Assembly: GCF_030209475.1 (NCBI RefSeq)
Contig: NZ_JARVRW010000001.1
Coordinates: 124,001 to 188,000, forward strand
Length of the DNA stretch: 64,000 bases
Direction: 5' to 3'
Source of the DNA: Microbacterium sp. lyk4-40-TSB-66
GTDB taxonomy: Bacteria > Actinomycetota > Actinomycetes > Actinomycetales > Microbacteriaceae
Made by a program: the position numbers and the translations under genes. The notes below the pieces were generated by a model, which ran no database searches, was not told where the DNA came from, and saw only the letters and a program-made list of their open reading frames with translations. Position 1 is the first letter of the stretch. Each line of letters opens with the position of its first letter. Positions 43,165 through 52,487 of this stretch are shown here, piece after piece.

Positions 43165-44432
43165 CAGGCGCTCTCTTCCTTCGCGTGCGCGAGCGCGTCG
43201 CGCAGGTCGTCCTCGCCGATGATGTGGCCCATGCGGTCACGCTTCGTCTCGAGGTACTGGTGGTTGTTGGGGCCGACGCCGACGAGGAGGGGCACCTGCT
43301 CGACGACGTCGAGGCCGAAGCCGCGCAGCTGCGCGACCTTGTCGGTGTTGTTCGTCAGCAGGCGGACCTTGTCGACCCCGAGGTCGGCGAGGATGCCGGC
43401 GGCGGCGGCGTAATCGCGGGCGTCGGCGGGCAGGCCCAGGGCCAGATTGGCATCCACGGTATCCATGCCGCGCTCCTGCAGGTTGTACGCGCGCAGCTTG
43501 TTGATCAGCCCGATGCCACGGCCCTCGTGGCCGCGCATGTAGATGACGATGCCGCCGTTGCGGTCGATGGTGTCGAGCGCGGCCTCCAGTTGGGGCCCGC
43601 ACTCGCACTTCAGCGACCCGAACGCCTCGCCGGTCAGGCATTCCGAGTGCACCCGCACGAGGGGTGCGGACTCCGTGAGGTCGCCCGAGACGACGGCGAG
43701 GTGATCGGTGCCCGTGATCCGGTCCTTGTAGGCGAGGAAGCGGAAGGTCCCGTGCGAGGTGGGCACGTTCGACTCGGCGCGCAGGCTCACGCGGCGACGC
43801 GCGGGGGTGGCCGCCGGCAGCGGGTCGGTGTCGTTGAGGTAGGCGATCAGCTGCTCGATCGTGATGACCGGGATGCCGTCGCGCTCGCCGAGCTCGAAGA
43901 GCCCGGGCAGCCGCATCATGCTGCCGTCGTCGGCCACCACCTCGGCGATCGCGCCGACCGGTTCGAGGCCCGCAAGCCGCATGAGGTCGACGGCGGCCTC
44001 GGTGTGCCCCGCCCGCTCGCGCACGCCTCCGTCGACGGCCCGGAGGGGGAGGACGTGCCCGGGACGGATGAGGCTCGTCGGCGCCGACTCCGGGTCGGCG
44101 AGCACGTTGAGGGTGCGGGAGCGGTCGGCGGCGCTGATGCCCGTCGTGACCCCGGATGCCGCGTCGACGCTCACCGTGTAGGCGGTGCCGCGGGCGTCCT
44201 GGTTCACCTCGACCATCGGGGGGAGGTCGAGGCGGTCGGCCCACTCGCCGGGCATCGGCGCGCAGACGTAGCCGCTCGACCAGCGGACCGTCCAGGCCAG
44301 CCACTCGGGGGTGGCGAGCTGCGCCGAGATGATGACGTCGCCCTCGTTCTCACGGTTCTCGTCGTCGGCGACCAGGATGGGCCGCCCCTGACGCAGGGCC
44401 TCCAGGGCCTCGGGGATGGTGGACAGGCTCAT
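43164..44432 (-). CDS. ribBA: Bifunctional 3,4-dihydroxybutanone-4-phosphate synthase / GTP cyclohydrolase II
   Basis: 422 residues. RibB half: VADDENRENEGDVIISA, RAGHTEAAVDLMRLAG and the acidic active-site loops. RibA half: RVHSECLTGEAFGSLKCECG with the three zinc cysteines, MRGHEGRGIGL and LLTNNTDKV. Provides both substrates of lumazine formation. ATG 44432 overlaps the ribE stop (ATGA). Confidence 0.97.
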   Translation of the reverse strand: MSLSTIPEALEALRQGRPILVADDENRENEGDVIISAQLATPEWLAWTVRWSSGYVCAPMPGEWADRLDLPPMVEVNQDARGTAYTVSVDAASGVTTGISAADRSRTLNVLADPESAPTSLIRPGHVLPLRAVDGGVRERAGHTEAAVDLMRLAGLEPVGAIAEVVADDGSMMRLPGLFELGERDGIPVITIEQLIAYLNDTDPLPAATPARRRVSLRAESNVPTSHGTFRFLAYKDRITGTDHLAVVSGDLTESAPLVRVHSECLTGEAFGSLKCECGPQLEAALDTIDRNGGIVIYMRGHEGRGIGLINKLRAYNLQERGMDTVDANLALGLPADARDYAAAAGILADLGVDKVRLLTNNTDKVAQLRGFGLDVVEQVPLLVGVGPNNHQYLETKRDRMGHIIGEDDLRDALAHAKEESA

Positions 44433-45109
44433 GCGGAGCCCCTCTCGGTCGTTGCGGCCGTGGCCGCGGGGTTCTCTTCGTCTCCGCCGGACGCGCCGGC
44501 GGTCGTACGGAAGGCGAGCATGCGTTGCACGTGCCGCGCCAGGATGTCGGTCTCGAGGTTGACGGGGGTTCCGGCCTTCGCCGCTCCGAGTGTGGTCGCC
44601 GCCAGGGTCTCGGGGATCAACGACACCTCGAGCCACGGCTGCGGGTCGGGGGCCTCGCTGACGGCGCTGACGGTGAGCGAGACCCCATCGATCGCTATCG
44701 AGCCCTTGTCGACGACGAGGGGCGCCAGGTGAGGCGGGATGCCGACCCGGACGACGCTCCACTGAGCGCCAGGGCGCACCTCGCGAACGATCCCCGTGCC
44801 GTCGATGTGTCCCTGCACGATGTGCCCGCCCAGACGTCCGTGCGCGGCCGTCGCCCTCTCGAGGTTGACGGCGCGCCCCGGTGCCACGTCGACGAGGGTC
44901 GACATGTCGAGGGTCTGCTTCATGACGTCGGCGGTGAACCAGTCGTCGCCCTGGTCGACGACGGTGAGGCAGACGCCGCTGACCGAGATCGAGTCGCCGT
45001 GCCCGGCATCCGACACCGACAGGGGGGCTCGCAGCGTGAGTCGCACGCCGTCGCCCGAGGGCTCGACGGCGGTGACGGCGCCGATCTCTTCAACGATTCC
45101 GGTGAACAT
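44429..45109 (-). CDS. ribE: Riboflavin synthase alpha subunit
   Basis: 226 residues made of two lumazine-binding repeats, MFTGIVEEIGAV and GGHIVQGHIDGTG marking each. SVSGVCLTV and AIDGVSLTV are the paired repeat motifs. A Gly/Ala/Thr-rich tail of about 20 residues follows the second repeat. ATG 45109 overlaps the ribD stop (TGATG). Confidence 0.96.
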   Translation of the reverse strand: MFTGIVEEIGAVTAVEPSGDGVRLTLRAPLSVSDAGHGDSISVSGVCLTVVDQGDDWFTADVMKQTLDMSTLVDVAPGRAVNLERATAAHGRLGGHIVQGHIDGTGIVREVRPGAQWSVVRVGIPPHLAPLVVDKGSIAIDGVSLTVSAVSEAPDPQPWLEVSLIPETLAATTLGAAKAGTPVNLETDILARHVQRMLAFRTTAGASGGDEENPAATAATTERGSA

Positions 45110-46233
45110 CAGGCGTCTCCTTCGTGCGCGCGCGCGGTCGCGCGGGCGGGTTCTGCGGGGGCGATCTCGTCGTGCGCGCCGGACGGCTCCGTCGACGCGT
45201 GCGGGGGAGCGGCGTCCTGTGTCGGCGCGGGGCGCGCGACGATCAGCAGGTCGTCGCCGAGGTTCTCGATGGATGCCACCGCGAGACGCCGCGCCTCGTC
45301 GATCGTCGAGACACCCACATCGCCGACGGCGAGGCGCGACCCGCCCAGCAGCACCGGGGCGACGTAGACGAGCAGCTCGTCGGCGAGCCCGCCGCGCACG
45401 AATGCGCTCGCCAGCGTCGGGCCACCCTCGACGAACACCCGTTGAACGCCCTGCTCGGCGAGATCGGCGAGCACCGCGGGCAGGTCGTGGGTGGCGTAGA
45501 AGAGCGGCTCCCGCGGATGACGGCGCACCGCGGCATCCGGAGCCGTCTCGCTCTCGCCGATGATCACCGGGATGGGTTGGGTCTCGAGCAACGAGCCGTC
45601 TTCGGTGCGCGCGGTGAGCGCGGGATCGTCGGCGCGGACGGTGCCGGTGCCGGCGACGATCGCGTCGGCCTGCGCACGGCGGGCGTGCACGTCGCGGCGG
45701 GCGGCGGGTCCGGTGATCCATTGGCTCGTACCGTCGGCGGCGGCGGCACGGCCGTCGAGGCTCTGCGCCCACTTGACGGTGACGTGCGGGCGTCCGGTGC
45801 GCTGCAGCGCCACCCAGTCGCCGACCAGCTCGGCGGCGGCGACGGCCTCGGGTCCGCTCTCCACGTCCACGCCGGAGCCACGCAGGCGGTCGGCTCCACC
45901 GGCCGCGGCATCGGTGGGGTCGTCGAGGGCGTAGACCACTCGCGCCACCCCGGCGTCGATGAGGGCCTGTGCGCACGGACCCGTCCGGCCGGTGTGGTTG
46001 CACGGCTCGAGGGTGACGACGGCGGTGGCGCCGCGGGCGGCTCCCGGCGTCAGCTGCGACAGGGCGTCGACCTCGGCGTGCGCCGTGCCCGCTCCGCGAT
46101 GGAAACCTTCCGCGAGGATGTCTCCCGCGGGGGAGAGGACGACGGCACCGACCTGCGGGTTCAGCCCGCGCGGGCCGCGCCGGGCGAGCTGCAGCGCTCG
46201 CCGCATGGCGTCGATCTCGACGGCGGATGCCAT
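45109..46233 (-). CDS. ribD: Bifunctional pyrimidine deaminase/reductase
   Basis: 374 residues. N-terminal cytidine-deaminase fold with TAHAEVDAL and LEPCNHTGRTGPC (zinc ligands His, Cys, Cys); C-terminal reductase with VKWAQSLDGR, GTGTVRADDP and VEGGPTLASAF. The last ~30 residues are Pro/Ala-rich and probably disordered. ATG 46233 preceded by AGGGA; preceded by the FMN riboswitch. Confidence 0.95.
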   Translation of the reverse strand: MASAVEIDAMRRALQLARRGPRGLNPQVGAVVLSPAGDILAEGFHRGAGTAHAEVDALSQLTPGAARGATAVVTLEPCNHTGRTGPCAQALIDAGVARVVYALDDPTDAAAGGADRLRGSGVDVESGPEAVAAAELVGDWVALQRTGRPHVTVKWAQSLDGRAAAADGTSQWITGPAARRDVHARRAQADAIVAGTGTVRADDPALTARTEDGSLLETQPIPVIIGESETAPDAAVRRHPREPLFYATHDLPAVLADLAEQGVQRVFVEGGPTLASAFVRGGLADELLVYVAPVLLGGSRLAVGDVGVSTIDEARRLAVASIENLGDDLLIVARPAPTQDAAPPHASTEPSGAHDEIAPAEPARATARAHEGDA

Positions 46234-46293
46234 TTCCCTGTCCTTCCCGCGGTGTCGGGGCAGGGCCAGCGGGAAGGCGCGACGCGCCATCCG

Positions 46294-46437
46294 TGCTGCC
46301 TCCTATCCGGACTAGCGAGGGAGGACCCCCGCATCACCGTCGGTCCCGGAATTCCACCGGATCGGCCCCACCGCTGAGAGCGGAGGGGTTCGCGGACTGT
46401 CACCGCCGGTTCGGATTCCCACCGACCCCGGAGCACG
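46294..46437 (-). promoter_or_regulatory. FMN riboswitch (RFN element)
   Basis: Read on the minus strand, the conserved blocks appear in order: GGGGUCGGUGGGAAUCCGAACCGG interrupted by GCGGUGACAGUCCGCGA, then GAUCCGGUGGAAUUCCGGGACCGACGG (each split here across stems) and terminal AGUCCGGAUAGGAGGCAGC. It ends about 60 nt before the ribD start, so FMN probably blocks ribD translation or elongation for the whole operon. Confidence 0.95.
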
Positions 46438-46451
46438 TTGTTGCACTTCTG

Positions 46452-46481
46452 AGTGTAGTGAACGCGCCCCGCACGGTTTCA
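46452..46481 (-). promoter_or_regulatory. Candidate promoter of the riboflavin operon
   Basis: On the minus strand TGAAAC (46476-46481) and TACACT (46452-46457) are 18 bp apart, placing transcription start just before the riboswitch. Hexamer match is moderate. The remaining gap up to the protease start at 46762 contains no other gene; a TTGAAACG stretch at about 46683 may belong to the protease promoter. Confidence 0.5.
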
Positions 46482-46761
46482 TTCCCCGACACGGATGGAC
46501 ACGCACGGGCGTCCGTGAAAGGCGAGGATGACGAGGGACGCGTCGGGGTGTCAACCGGTGACGCCGCCCGGGTCGGCGTCGCGCGCACCGGGTGGGGAGG
46601 AGGGAATCCGACCGTGCGTGCATTTCCCCGCCGCGGAACGGATCTTGGATCCTTATCAAAGAATCCCGTCTTCGTCACCTGGTTGAAACGTTCTGCCCCT
46701 ATCCTGTCCAGTGGCGGATTTCCTATCTCTCCGCCCAGAATCTTTCGCGAGGGTAGAGGGA

Positions 46762-48486
46762 ATGGCTTTGAAGATCTTCCGTCCCGCGAGTGCGATGGTG
46801 GCTGTGGCCGCCGTCCTGCTCGCCGGTGTGGTCGGTGCGGCACCGGCGTCGGCAGCGACGCGTCCCGCGGGCGACTACATCATCGGGCTCGCCGACGGCG
46901 TCGACGCGGTTGCACTCGCATCGCGCTACGGCGTCGACATCGACGACCGGTACACCGCCGCCTTGAACGGTTTCGCGGCGACGCTGACCGCAGCCGAGGC
47001 CACGGCCCTGGCGAACGACCGCCGCGTCAGCATCCTGACGGCCGACGTCGAGGTCGAGGGCTTCGCCCAGATGGACACCCCCACGCCCAAGACCGTTCAG
47101 GCGGACAAGGCGCCGCTGAACGTGGGCGACGGGGTGCAGACGCCCTGGACCGGACCCGCGGTCGCGGTGATCGACTCGGGCGTCAACCCGCACATCGACT
47201 ACAACCTCGTCAAGGCGGTCAACTGCCTCGGCACCAGCGACGAGCGCGACGGCAACGGTCACGGCACCGGCGTCTCGGGTTACATCGCCGCCTACGACAA
47301 TGATTTCGGCACGGTGGGCGTCGCCCCCGGCGCACCGATCTACTCGGTCCGGGTGATGGATGCCAAGAACAAGGGCACGCTTTCTTCGGTGCTCTGCGGT
47401 GTGGACTGGGTCGTCGCCAATGCAGCGACCTACAACATCAAGGTCGCCAACATGAGCCTCGGCTTCGAAGGCGTCGACGACGGCAACTGCGGTTACAGCA
47501 ACGCCGACGCGCTCCACCAGTCCATCTGCCGGCTGACGTCGCAGGGCGTCGTCGTGGTATCCGGCGCAGGAAACGGCGCCACCGACCTGGGGCGTGTCCT
47601 CCCCGGCTCGTACGACGAGGTGCTGGTGGCGACCAACATGGCCGACTACGACGGCAAGCCCGGCGGACTGGCCGCGAGCACCTGCGGCCTGTCCACCAAG
47701 GACGACTCGCCCTGGTTGAACACGAACTACGCCGTCTCCGACGCCGACAAGGCCCACACGCTGGCCGCGCCCGGCACCTGCCCGTACACGACCCTCAAGG
47801 GTGACCGCTTCGGCTACATCCAGTCGGGCACGTCGATGGCGACCGCGGCGCTCAGCGGCGTCGTCCTCAACTGCTTCGTCACGGGCAACTGCTCCGGCAT
47901 GACCACTCCGCAGGTCATCCGACAGGTCATGGCGCAGGCGTCCGCCGCCGACGCGAAGGGCCACACCTGGTTCGGCAGCCCGTCGGCCGCCGGAGCCTCG
48001 TCGAGCAAGTACTACGGCTACCTGGCCACGGTCGCGCCGACCGGCACCGTCCCGCAGCCGACCCCCACCCCGACCCCGACGCCGACTCCCACGCCGACGC
48101 CGACCGCCTCGCCCACGCCGACCGCGTCGCCGACTCCGTCGCCCACGCCGACGCGCACGCCCACTCCGACGCCGACCCCGTCGCCGACCGCCGGGCCGGA
48201 CAAGACGGTGCCGACCACCTCGATCGTCAGCCCCACGACGGGATCGACCATCTCGGGTCGCGGTGACCTCGTCGCCTCGGCGAGCGACAACGTGGGCGTC
48301 ACGGGCGTCAGCTTCTGGGCGGGCTCGACCAAGCTGGGAGACGCCGTGCGCGGCAGCGACGGCCTGTGGCGTACGACGCTGGACTCCAGCCAGTACCCGA
48401 AGGGTCGCTACCAGATCCGCTCGCGCGCGGTCGACGCCGCCGGCAACATCGGGTGGAGCCCGATTGTGACGATCGCGATCTCCTGA
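46762..48486 (+). CDS. Secreted subtilisin-like serine protease with Pro-Thr linker and Ig-like domain
   Basis: 574 residues. Signal peptide to about residue 31 (APASA), I9-type propeptide (YIIGLADGVD...GFAATLTAAEA), S8 catalytic domain with Asp138 (VIDSGVN), His167 (GHGTGVSG) and Ser358 (SGTSMATAALSG). A Pro-Thr/Pro-Ser repeat linker of about 45 residues (around 432-478) leads to a C-terminal Ig-like domain starting DKTVPTTSIVSP. ATG 46762 has GAGGGA upstream. Likely processed and active outside the cell; the Ig domain may bind surface or polymer. Confidence 0.94.
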   Translation: MALKIFRPASAMVAVAAVLLAGVVGAAPASAATRPAGDYIIGLADGVDAVALASRYGVDIDDRYTAALNGFAATLTAAEATALANDRRVSILTADVEVEGFAQMDTPTPKTVQADKAPLNVGDGVQTPWTGPAVAVIDSGVNPHIDYNLVKAVNCLGTSDERDGNGHGTGVSGYIAAYDNDFGTVGVAPGAPIYSVRVMDAKNKGTLSSVLCGVDWVVANAATYNIKVANMSLGFEGVDDGNCGYSNADALHQSICRLTSQGVVVVSGAGNGATDLGRVLPGSYDEVLVATNMADYDGKPGGLAASTCGLSTKDDSPWLNTNYAVSDADKAHTLAAPGTCPYTTLKGDRFGYIQSGTSMATAALSGVVLNCFVTGNCSGMTTPQVIRQVMAQASAADAKGHTWFGSPSAAGASSSKYYGYLATVAPTGTVPQPTPTPTPTPTPTPTPTASPTPTASPTPSPTPTRTPTPTPTPSPTAGPDKTVPTTSIVSPTTGSTISGRGDLVASASDNVGVTGVSFWAGSTKLGDAVRGSDGLWRTTLDSSQYPKGRYQIRSRAVDAAGNIGWSPIVTIAIS

Positions 48487-48499
48487 CGTCCTGAGAACA

Positions 48500-48531
48500 G
48501 CGGCGGGCGGCACTTCGGTGTCGCCCGCCGC
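48500..48531 (+). terminator. Terminator with TTCG tetraloop
   Basis: GCGGCGGGCG and CGCCCGCCGC arms with an inner CAC-TTCG-GTG hairpin, 14 bp after the protease stop. Confidence 0.85.
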
Positions 48532-48557
48532 CGTCGTTCCCGGCGCCTGTGCCGTCG

Positions 48558-48725
48558 GTGCGCCCGGCCGCCGACGTGGGGCTCCGCCGTCGGGTGCGCC
48601 CGCCCGGGGGCGTGCGGCTCCGCCGTCGGGTGCGCCCGCACGGCGATGTGTGGCCCCGCCGTCGGGTATGCCCGGCCGGGGGCGTGCGGCTCCGCCCGCG
48701 GGTGCGCCCGCCTGAGGGCGCGCTC
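48558..48725. repeat. 36-bp tandem repeat, about 4.7 copies
   Basis: Units start at 48558, 48594, 48630, 48666 and 48702 with GTGCGCCCG and end near CTCCGCCGTCGG. Variation is concentrated in the middle (CCGGGGGCGTGCG, ACGGCGATGTGTG and so on). Fills the convergent gap between the protease terminator and the glycosylase stop. Confidence 0.8.
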
Positions 48726-48731
48726 GTCGAC

Positions 48732-49595
48732 CTACTTCAGCAGCCGGGAGAGTCGCCGGTCCGCCAGCAGCTTGCCGCCGGTCTGGCATGTGGGGCAGTA
48801 CTCGAGGGAGTTGTCGGCGAAGAAGACGCTGCGCACCTCGTCGCCGCAGACCGGACACTGCTGACCGCGCCGCCCGTGCACGCGCATACCCCGCCGCTTG
48901 GCATCCTTCAATTCCGCCGGCGGCTTGCCGCGGGCCGCATCGATGGCCTCTGCGAGCGTCGTCGTCATCGCGACGAAGAGGCGGTCGACCTCGTCGTCGG
49001 TGAGGGTGGCGGCGAGGGCGTACGGCGACATCTTCGCCGCGTGCAGGATCTCGTCGGAGTATGCGTTGCCGACACCGGCGATGATCGACTGATCGCGCAG
49101 TACTCCCTTGATCTGCGTGCGCCGGCCGGTCAGCAGCGCGCCGAACTCCCGGCGGCCGAAGTCGTCGTCGAGGGGGTCGGGACCCAGGCGGGCGATGCCC
49201 GGCACCTCGTTCGGGTCGGTGACGGCGTACACGGCGAGCGACTTCTTCGTGCCCGCTTCGGTCAGGTCGAAGCCCGAGCCGTCGTCGAATCCCACCCGCA
49301 GGGCGATGGGCGTCTTGCCTGGCTTGATGAGTGTCGCGGGCAGCGCGTCGTACCAGCGCAGCCAGCCCGCCTTGGCGAGGTGGAAGACGAGATGGACGCC
49401 GCCGTCGGTGGCGATGTCGACGAACTTGCCGTGCCGGTCGACGCCCGTCACCGCCGCACCGACGAGGTCGGTCAGGGGAGGGGCGTAGGTCTTGAGCGCG
49501 TTGATCGCCGACACGGTGGCCTTGTCGAACCTGTGCCCCGTGAGGCGCCCGCGCAGGAATTCGACGAGCCCTTCGACCTCTGGCATCTCCGGCAT
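48732..49595 (-). CDS. Fpg/Nei-family DNA glycosylase/AP lyase
   Basis: 287 residues. Begins MPEMPEVEGL, giving the N-terminal Pro nucleophile and following Glu after Met removal. The helix-two-turn-helix region SIIAGVGNAYSDEILHAAKMSP is typical. The C-terminal zinc finger CPVCGDEVRSVFF...CPTC is present, but the usual R-x-T before the last Cys pair reads NSLEY, so the family branch differs from classical MutM. Removes oxidised bases during repair; lesion preference unknown. Confidence 0.9.
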   Translation of the reverse strand: MPEMPEVEGLVEFLRGRLTGHRFDKATVSAINALKTYAPPLTDLVGAAVTGVDRHGKFVDIATDGGVHLVFHLAKAGWLRWYDALPATLIKPGKTPIALRVGFDDGSGFDLTEAGTKKSLAVYAVTDPNEVPGIARLGPDPLDDDFGRREFGALLTGRRTQIKGVLRDQSIIAGVGNAYSDEILHAAKMSPYALAATLTDDEVDRLFVAMTTTLAEAIDAARGKPPAELKDAKRRGMRVHGRRGQQCPVCGDEVRSVFFADNSLEYCPTCQTGGKLLADRRLSRLLK

Positions 49596-49644
49596 GCGCC
49601 CATGCTCCCACGTGCCTCCGACATCGCGAACGGTCTTGCGTGCC

Positions 49645-50205
49645 TCAGTCGAGCGTCGGCCATGAAACCGGTGTCCGGTCGTCGCCGCGCAAAAGGCCGC
49701 CGATCCAGAGGTCGGCGCGCCCGAGCGCGTTGCTGTGCGCCTGTCGCAGCAGCCCCTCGTAGCGGAATCCCAGTGACCGGGCGACTCTTGCGGAGCCGAC
49801 GTTGCCGACGACGGCGCGCCATTCGATGCGTTCGACGGCGGGGCGCTCCGCGGCGAACCCCCAGTCGATGACGGCGCGCGCCGCCTCGCTCGCGAACCCT
49901 TGTCGGCGGACGCCCGACGAGATCCAATACCCGAGCTCCGGCCCGCCGCTGTGCAGACGCGCCAGTCCGATCATCCCCCTCAGCGCGCCGTCCACCCGGA
50001 TCGCCCACGTCGCTTCGGACCCCTCCGCCCACCATCGATGCGTCAGAGCCACGAACTCGTCGGCATCCGCCGGGAGGTAGGGCGAGGGAACGGTCGTGAA
50101 ACGCTGGATCGCGGCATCCTGGCATTCCGCGTGGATGACGGCGGCGTCCGCCGCCTGGGGCGGCGACAGCTCGAGGCGGGCTGTGCACAGGGTCTCCGGT
50201 TCCAT
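49645..50205 (-). CDS. GNAT acetyltransferase, RimJ/RimL type
   Basis: 186 residues with the N-terminal LCTARLELSPPQAADA strand, ELGYWISSGVRRQGFASEAARAV (acetyl-CoA pyrophosphate loop R-x2-G-x-A split over this stretch) and NVGSARVARSLGFRYEG. Probably acetylates a protein N-terminus or small molecule. Single gene between repair and tRNA charging genes. Confidence 0.85.
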   Translation of the reverse strand: MEPETLCTARLELSPPQAADAAVIHAECQDAAIQRFTTVPSPYLPADADEFVALTHRWWAEGSEATWAIRVDGALRGMIGLARLHSGGPELGYWISSGVRRQGFASEAARAVIDWGFAAERPAVERIEWRAVVGNVGSARVARSLGFRYEGLLRQAHSNALGRADLWIGGLLRGDDRTPVSWPTLD

Positions 50206-50246
50206 CCCGTCACGCTACCGGTGGCCGCCGCGGCCGCGCCCTGCCG

Positions 50247-50322
50247 CAGATTCGGGACTCCGTATCGGAATCGGATGCCACGCGCCGCAGCACCCGATTC
50301 CGGCGCGCCTCACCGATTCCGG
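50247..50322. repeat. Nested palindrome, GGAATCGG family
   Basis: Left half-sites CAGATTCGG (50247) and CGGAATCGG (50266), right half-sites CCGATTCCG (50294) and CCGATTCCG (50313). Both arms show the 19-bp spacing; the centre is 19 bp. The left outer site is degenerate. Lies between the acetyltransferase start and the trpS terminator. Confidence 0.8.
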
Positions 50323-50348
50323 TGCAGTCGTCGTCCGCGCTGAAAGAC

Positions 50349-50383
50349 GACGCCCGCGCGACTCGAGAGGTCGCACGGGCGTC
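50349..50383 (-). terminator. Terminator of trpS
   Basis: GACGCCCG and CGGGCGTC enclose an inner GCGAC/GTCGC stem with a TCGAGAG loop, 16 bp beyond the trpS stop. Confidence 0.75.
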
Positions 50384-50398
50384 GGGGTGTCGAGGCGA

Positions 50399-51412
<1,014 letters not shown>

Positions 51413-51452
51413 CTAGGCGCCGCCACGCGGCGGTCGCGGCGTCGAGTGCCGG

Positions 51453-52301
51453 TCAGCGACCGAGCGTGTAGTCGACGATCACGGGGGAGTGGTCGCTCCA
51501 ACGCGTGTCGTAGGACGGTGCCCGATCGACGCGGTATGCGGTGACACGCTCCGCCAGCGCCGGGGTGGCGACGTGGTAGTCGATCCGCCAGCCGCTGTCG
51601 GTGTCGAACGCCTTCCCGCGCATCGACCAGAACGTGTACGGCCCGTCGACCTCGCCCATCTCGCGGCGTCCGACATCGACCCAGCCGAGCCCCGTGCCGA
51701 CCGAGCCGTCGACGCCCTCGACCTGCTCGCCCGCGGGCCCGAAGAAGCGGTCGAAATAGGCGCGCTCGCGGGGCAGGAAACCGGCGTTCTTGCGGTTGCC
51801 GCGCCAGTTCTTGATGTCGAGCTCGCGGTGGCCGACGTTCAGGTCGCCCAAGACGAGCGCGAGCTGCGTCGAGGCCTTCAGCTCGGAGAGGCGCTGCTCC
51901 ATGGCATCCAGGAAGAGCCATTTCGCGTCTTGCTTGGGAGTGTCGACCTCGCCGCTGTGCACGTAGGCGCTCACGATGGTCACCGTCTCGCCGTCGATGT
52001 CGAAGTCGGTCTCGATCCACCGGCCGGACGCGTCGAGCGGCTCGGGACCGAGGTGGCTGCGCGTCTCGACGCCGGGCAGACGGCTGATGATCGCCACGCC
52101 CGCGCGGCCCTTCTGCAGCGACTCGTCGTTGACGATCTGCCAGCCGGGGAGGGCCTCGGCGAGCTGCTCGGCGGTCGCGCGGACCTCTTGCAGAGCGACG
52201 ATGTCGGCACCCGAGGCGTCGAGCCACTCGGTCATGCCCTTGCGGACGGCGGCACGGATGCCATTGACGTTGACGGAGACGATGCGTACGGAACGGGGCA
52301 C
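51453..52301 (-). CDS. xthA: Exodeoxyribonuclease III / AP endonuclease
   Basis: 282 residues of the EEP nuclease fold: SVNVNGIRAAVRKG, IVALQEVRA (metal Glu), SAYVHSGEVDTP, GDLNVGHRELDIKNW (Asp/Asn) and the terminal TRWSDHSPVIVDY (Asp-His). Cuts DNA at abasic sites and degrades from 3' ends. Lies upstream of trpS; followed upstream by a tandem repeat. Confidence 0.93.
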   Translation of the reverse strand: MPRSVRIVSVNVNGIRAAVRKGMTEWLDASGADIVALQEVRATAEQLAEALPGWQIVNDESLQKGRAGVAIISRLPGVETRSHLGPEPLDASGRWIETDFDIDGETVTIVSAYVHSGEVDTPKQDAKWLFLDAMEQRLSELKASTQLALVLGDLNVGHRELDIKNWRGNRKNAGFLPRERAYFDRFFGPAGEQVEGVDGSVGTGLGWVDVGRREMGEVDGPYTFWSMRGKAFDTDSGWRIDYHVATPALAERVTAYRVDRAPSYDTRWSDHSPVIVDYTLGR

Positions 52302-52355
52302 CCGACGAGCCTAACCGCGACCTCCGACATCGCCGCGGGCGCACTCCGGAACGAC

Positions 52356-52475
52356 GACCGGCGCCCGCATGACCGGCGCCCGCTCGACCGGCGCCCGCAT
52401 GACCGGCGCCCGCGTGACCGGCGCCCGCATGACCGGCGCCCGCATGACCGGCGCCCGCTCGACCGGCGCCAGGGC
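52356..52475. repeat. 15-bp tandem repeat, eight copies
   Basis: GACCGGCGCCCGCAT and variants ending TC or GT begin every 15 bp from 52356 to 52461. Each unit contains the palindrome GGCGCC. Lies in the gap between the xthA start and the YihY stop, 12 bp past the latter, so it follows the 3' end of the YihY transcript. Confidence 0.88.
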
Positions 52476-52487
52476 GCTCGCGGGTCG

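Noticed and set aside
48055..48195. Pro-Thr repeat of the protease as an independent repeat element
   Set aside because: Ordinary in-frame interdomain linker of secreted enzymes.
46723..49611. 962-codon minus-strand open frame over the protease and glycosylase
   Set aside because: Shadow of real genes: arginine/glycine/proline-rich, no domain, overlaps a clear S8 protease and Fpg on better frames.
52356..52475. Read as a CRISPR array
   Set aside because: 15-bp direct repeats without spacers and no cas genes; simple tandem repeat.
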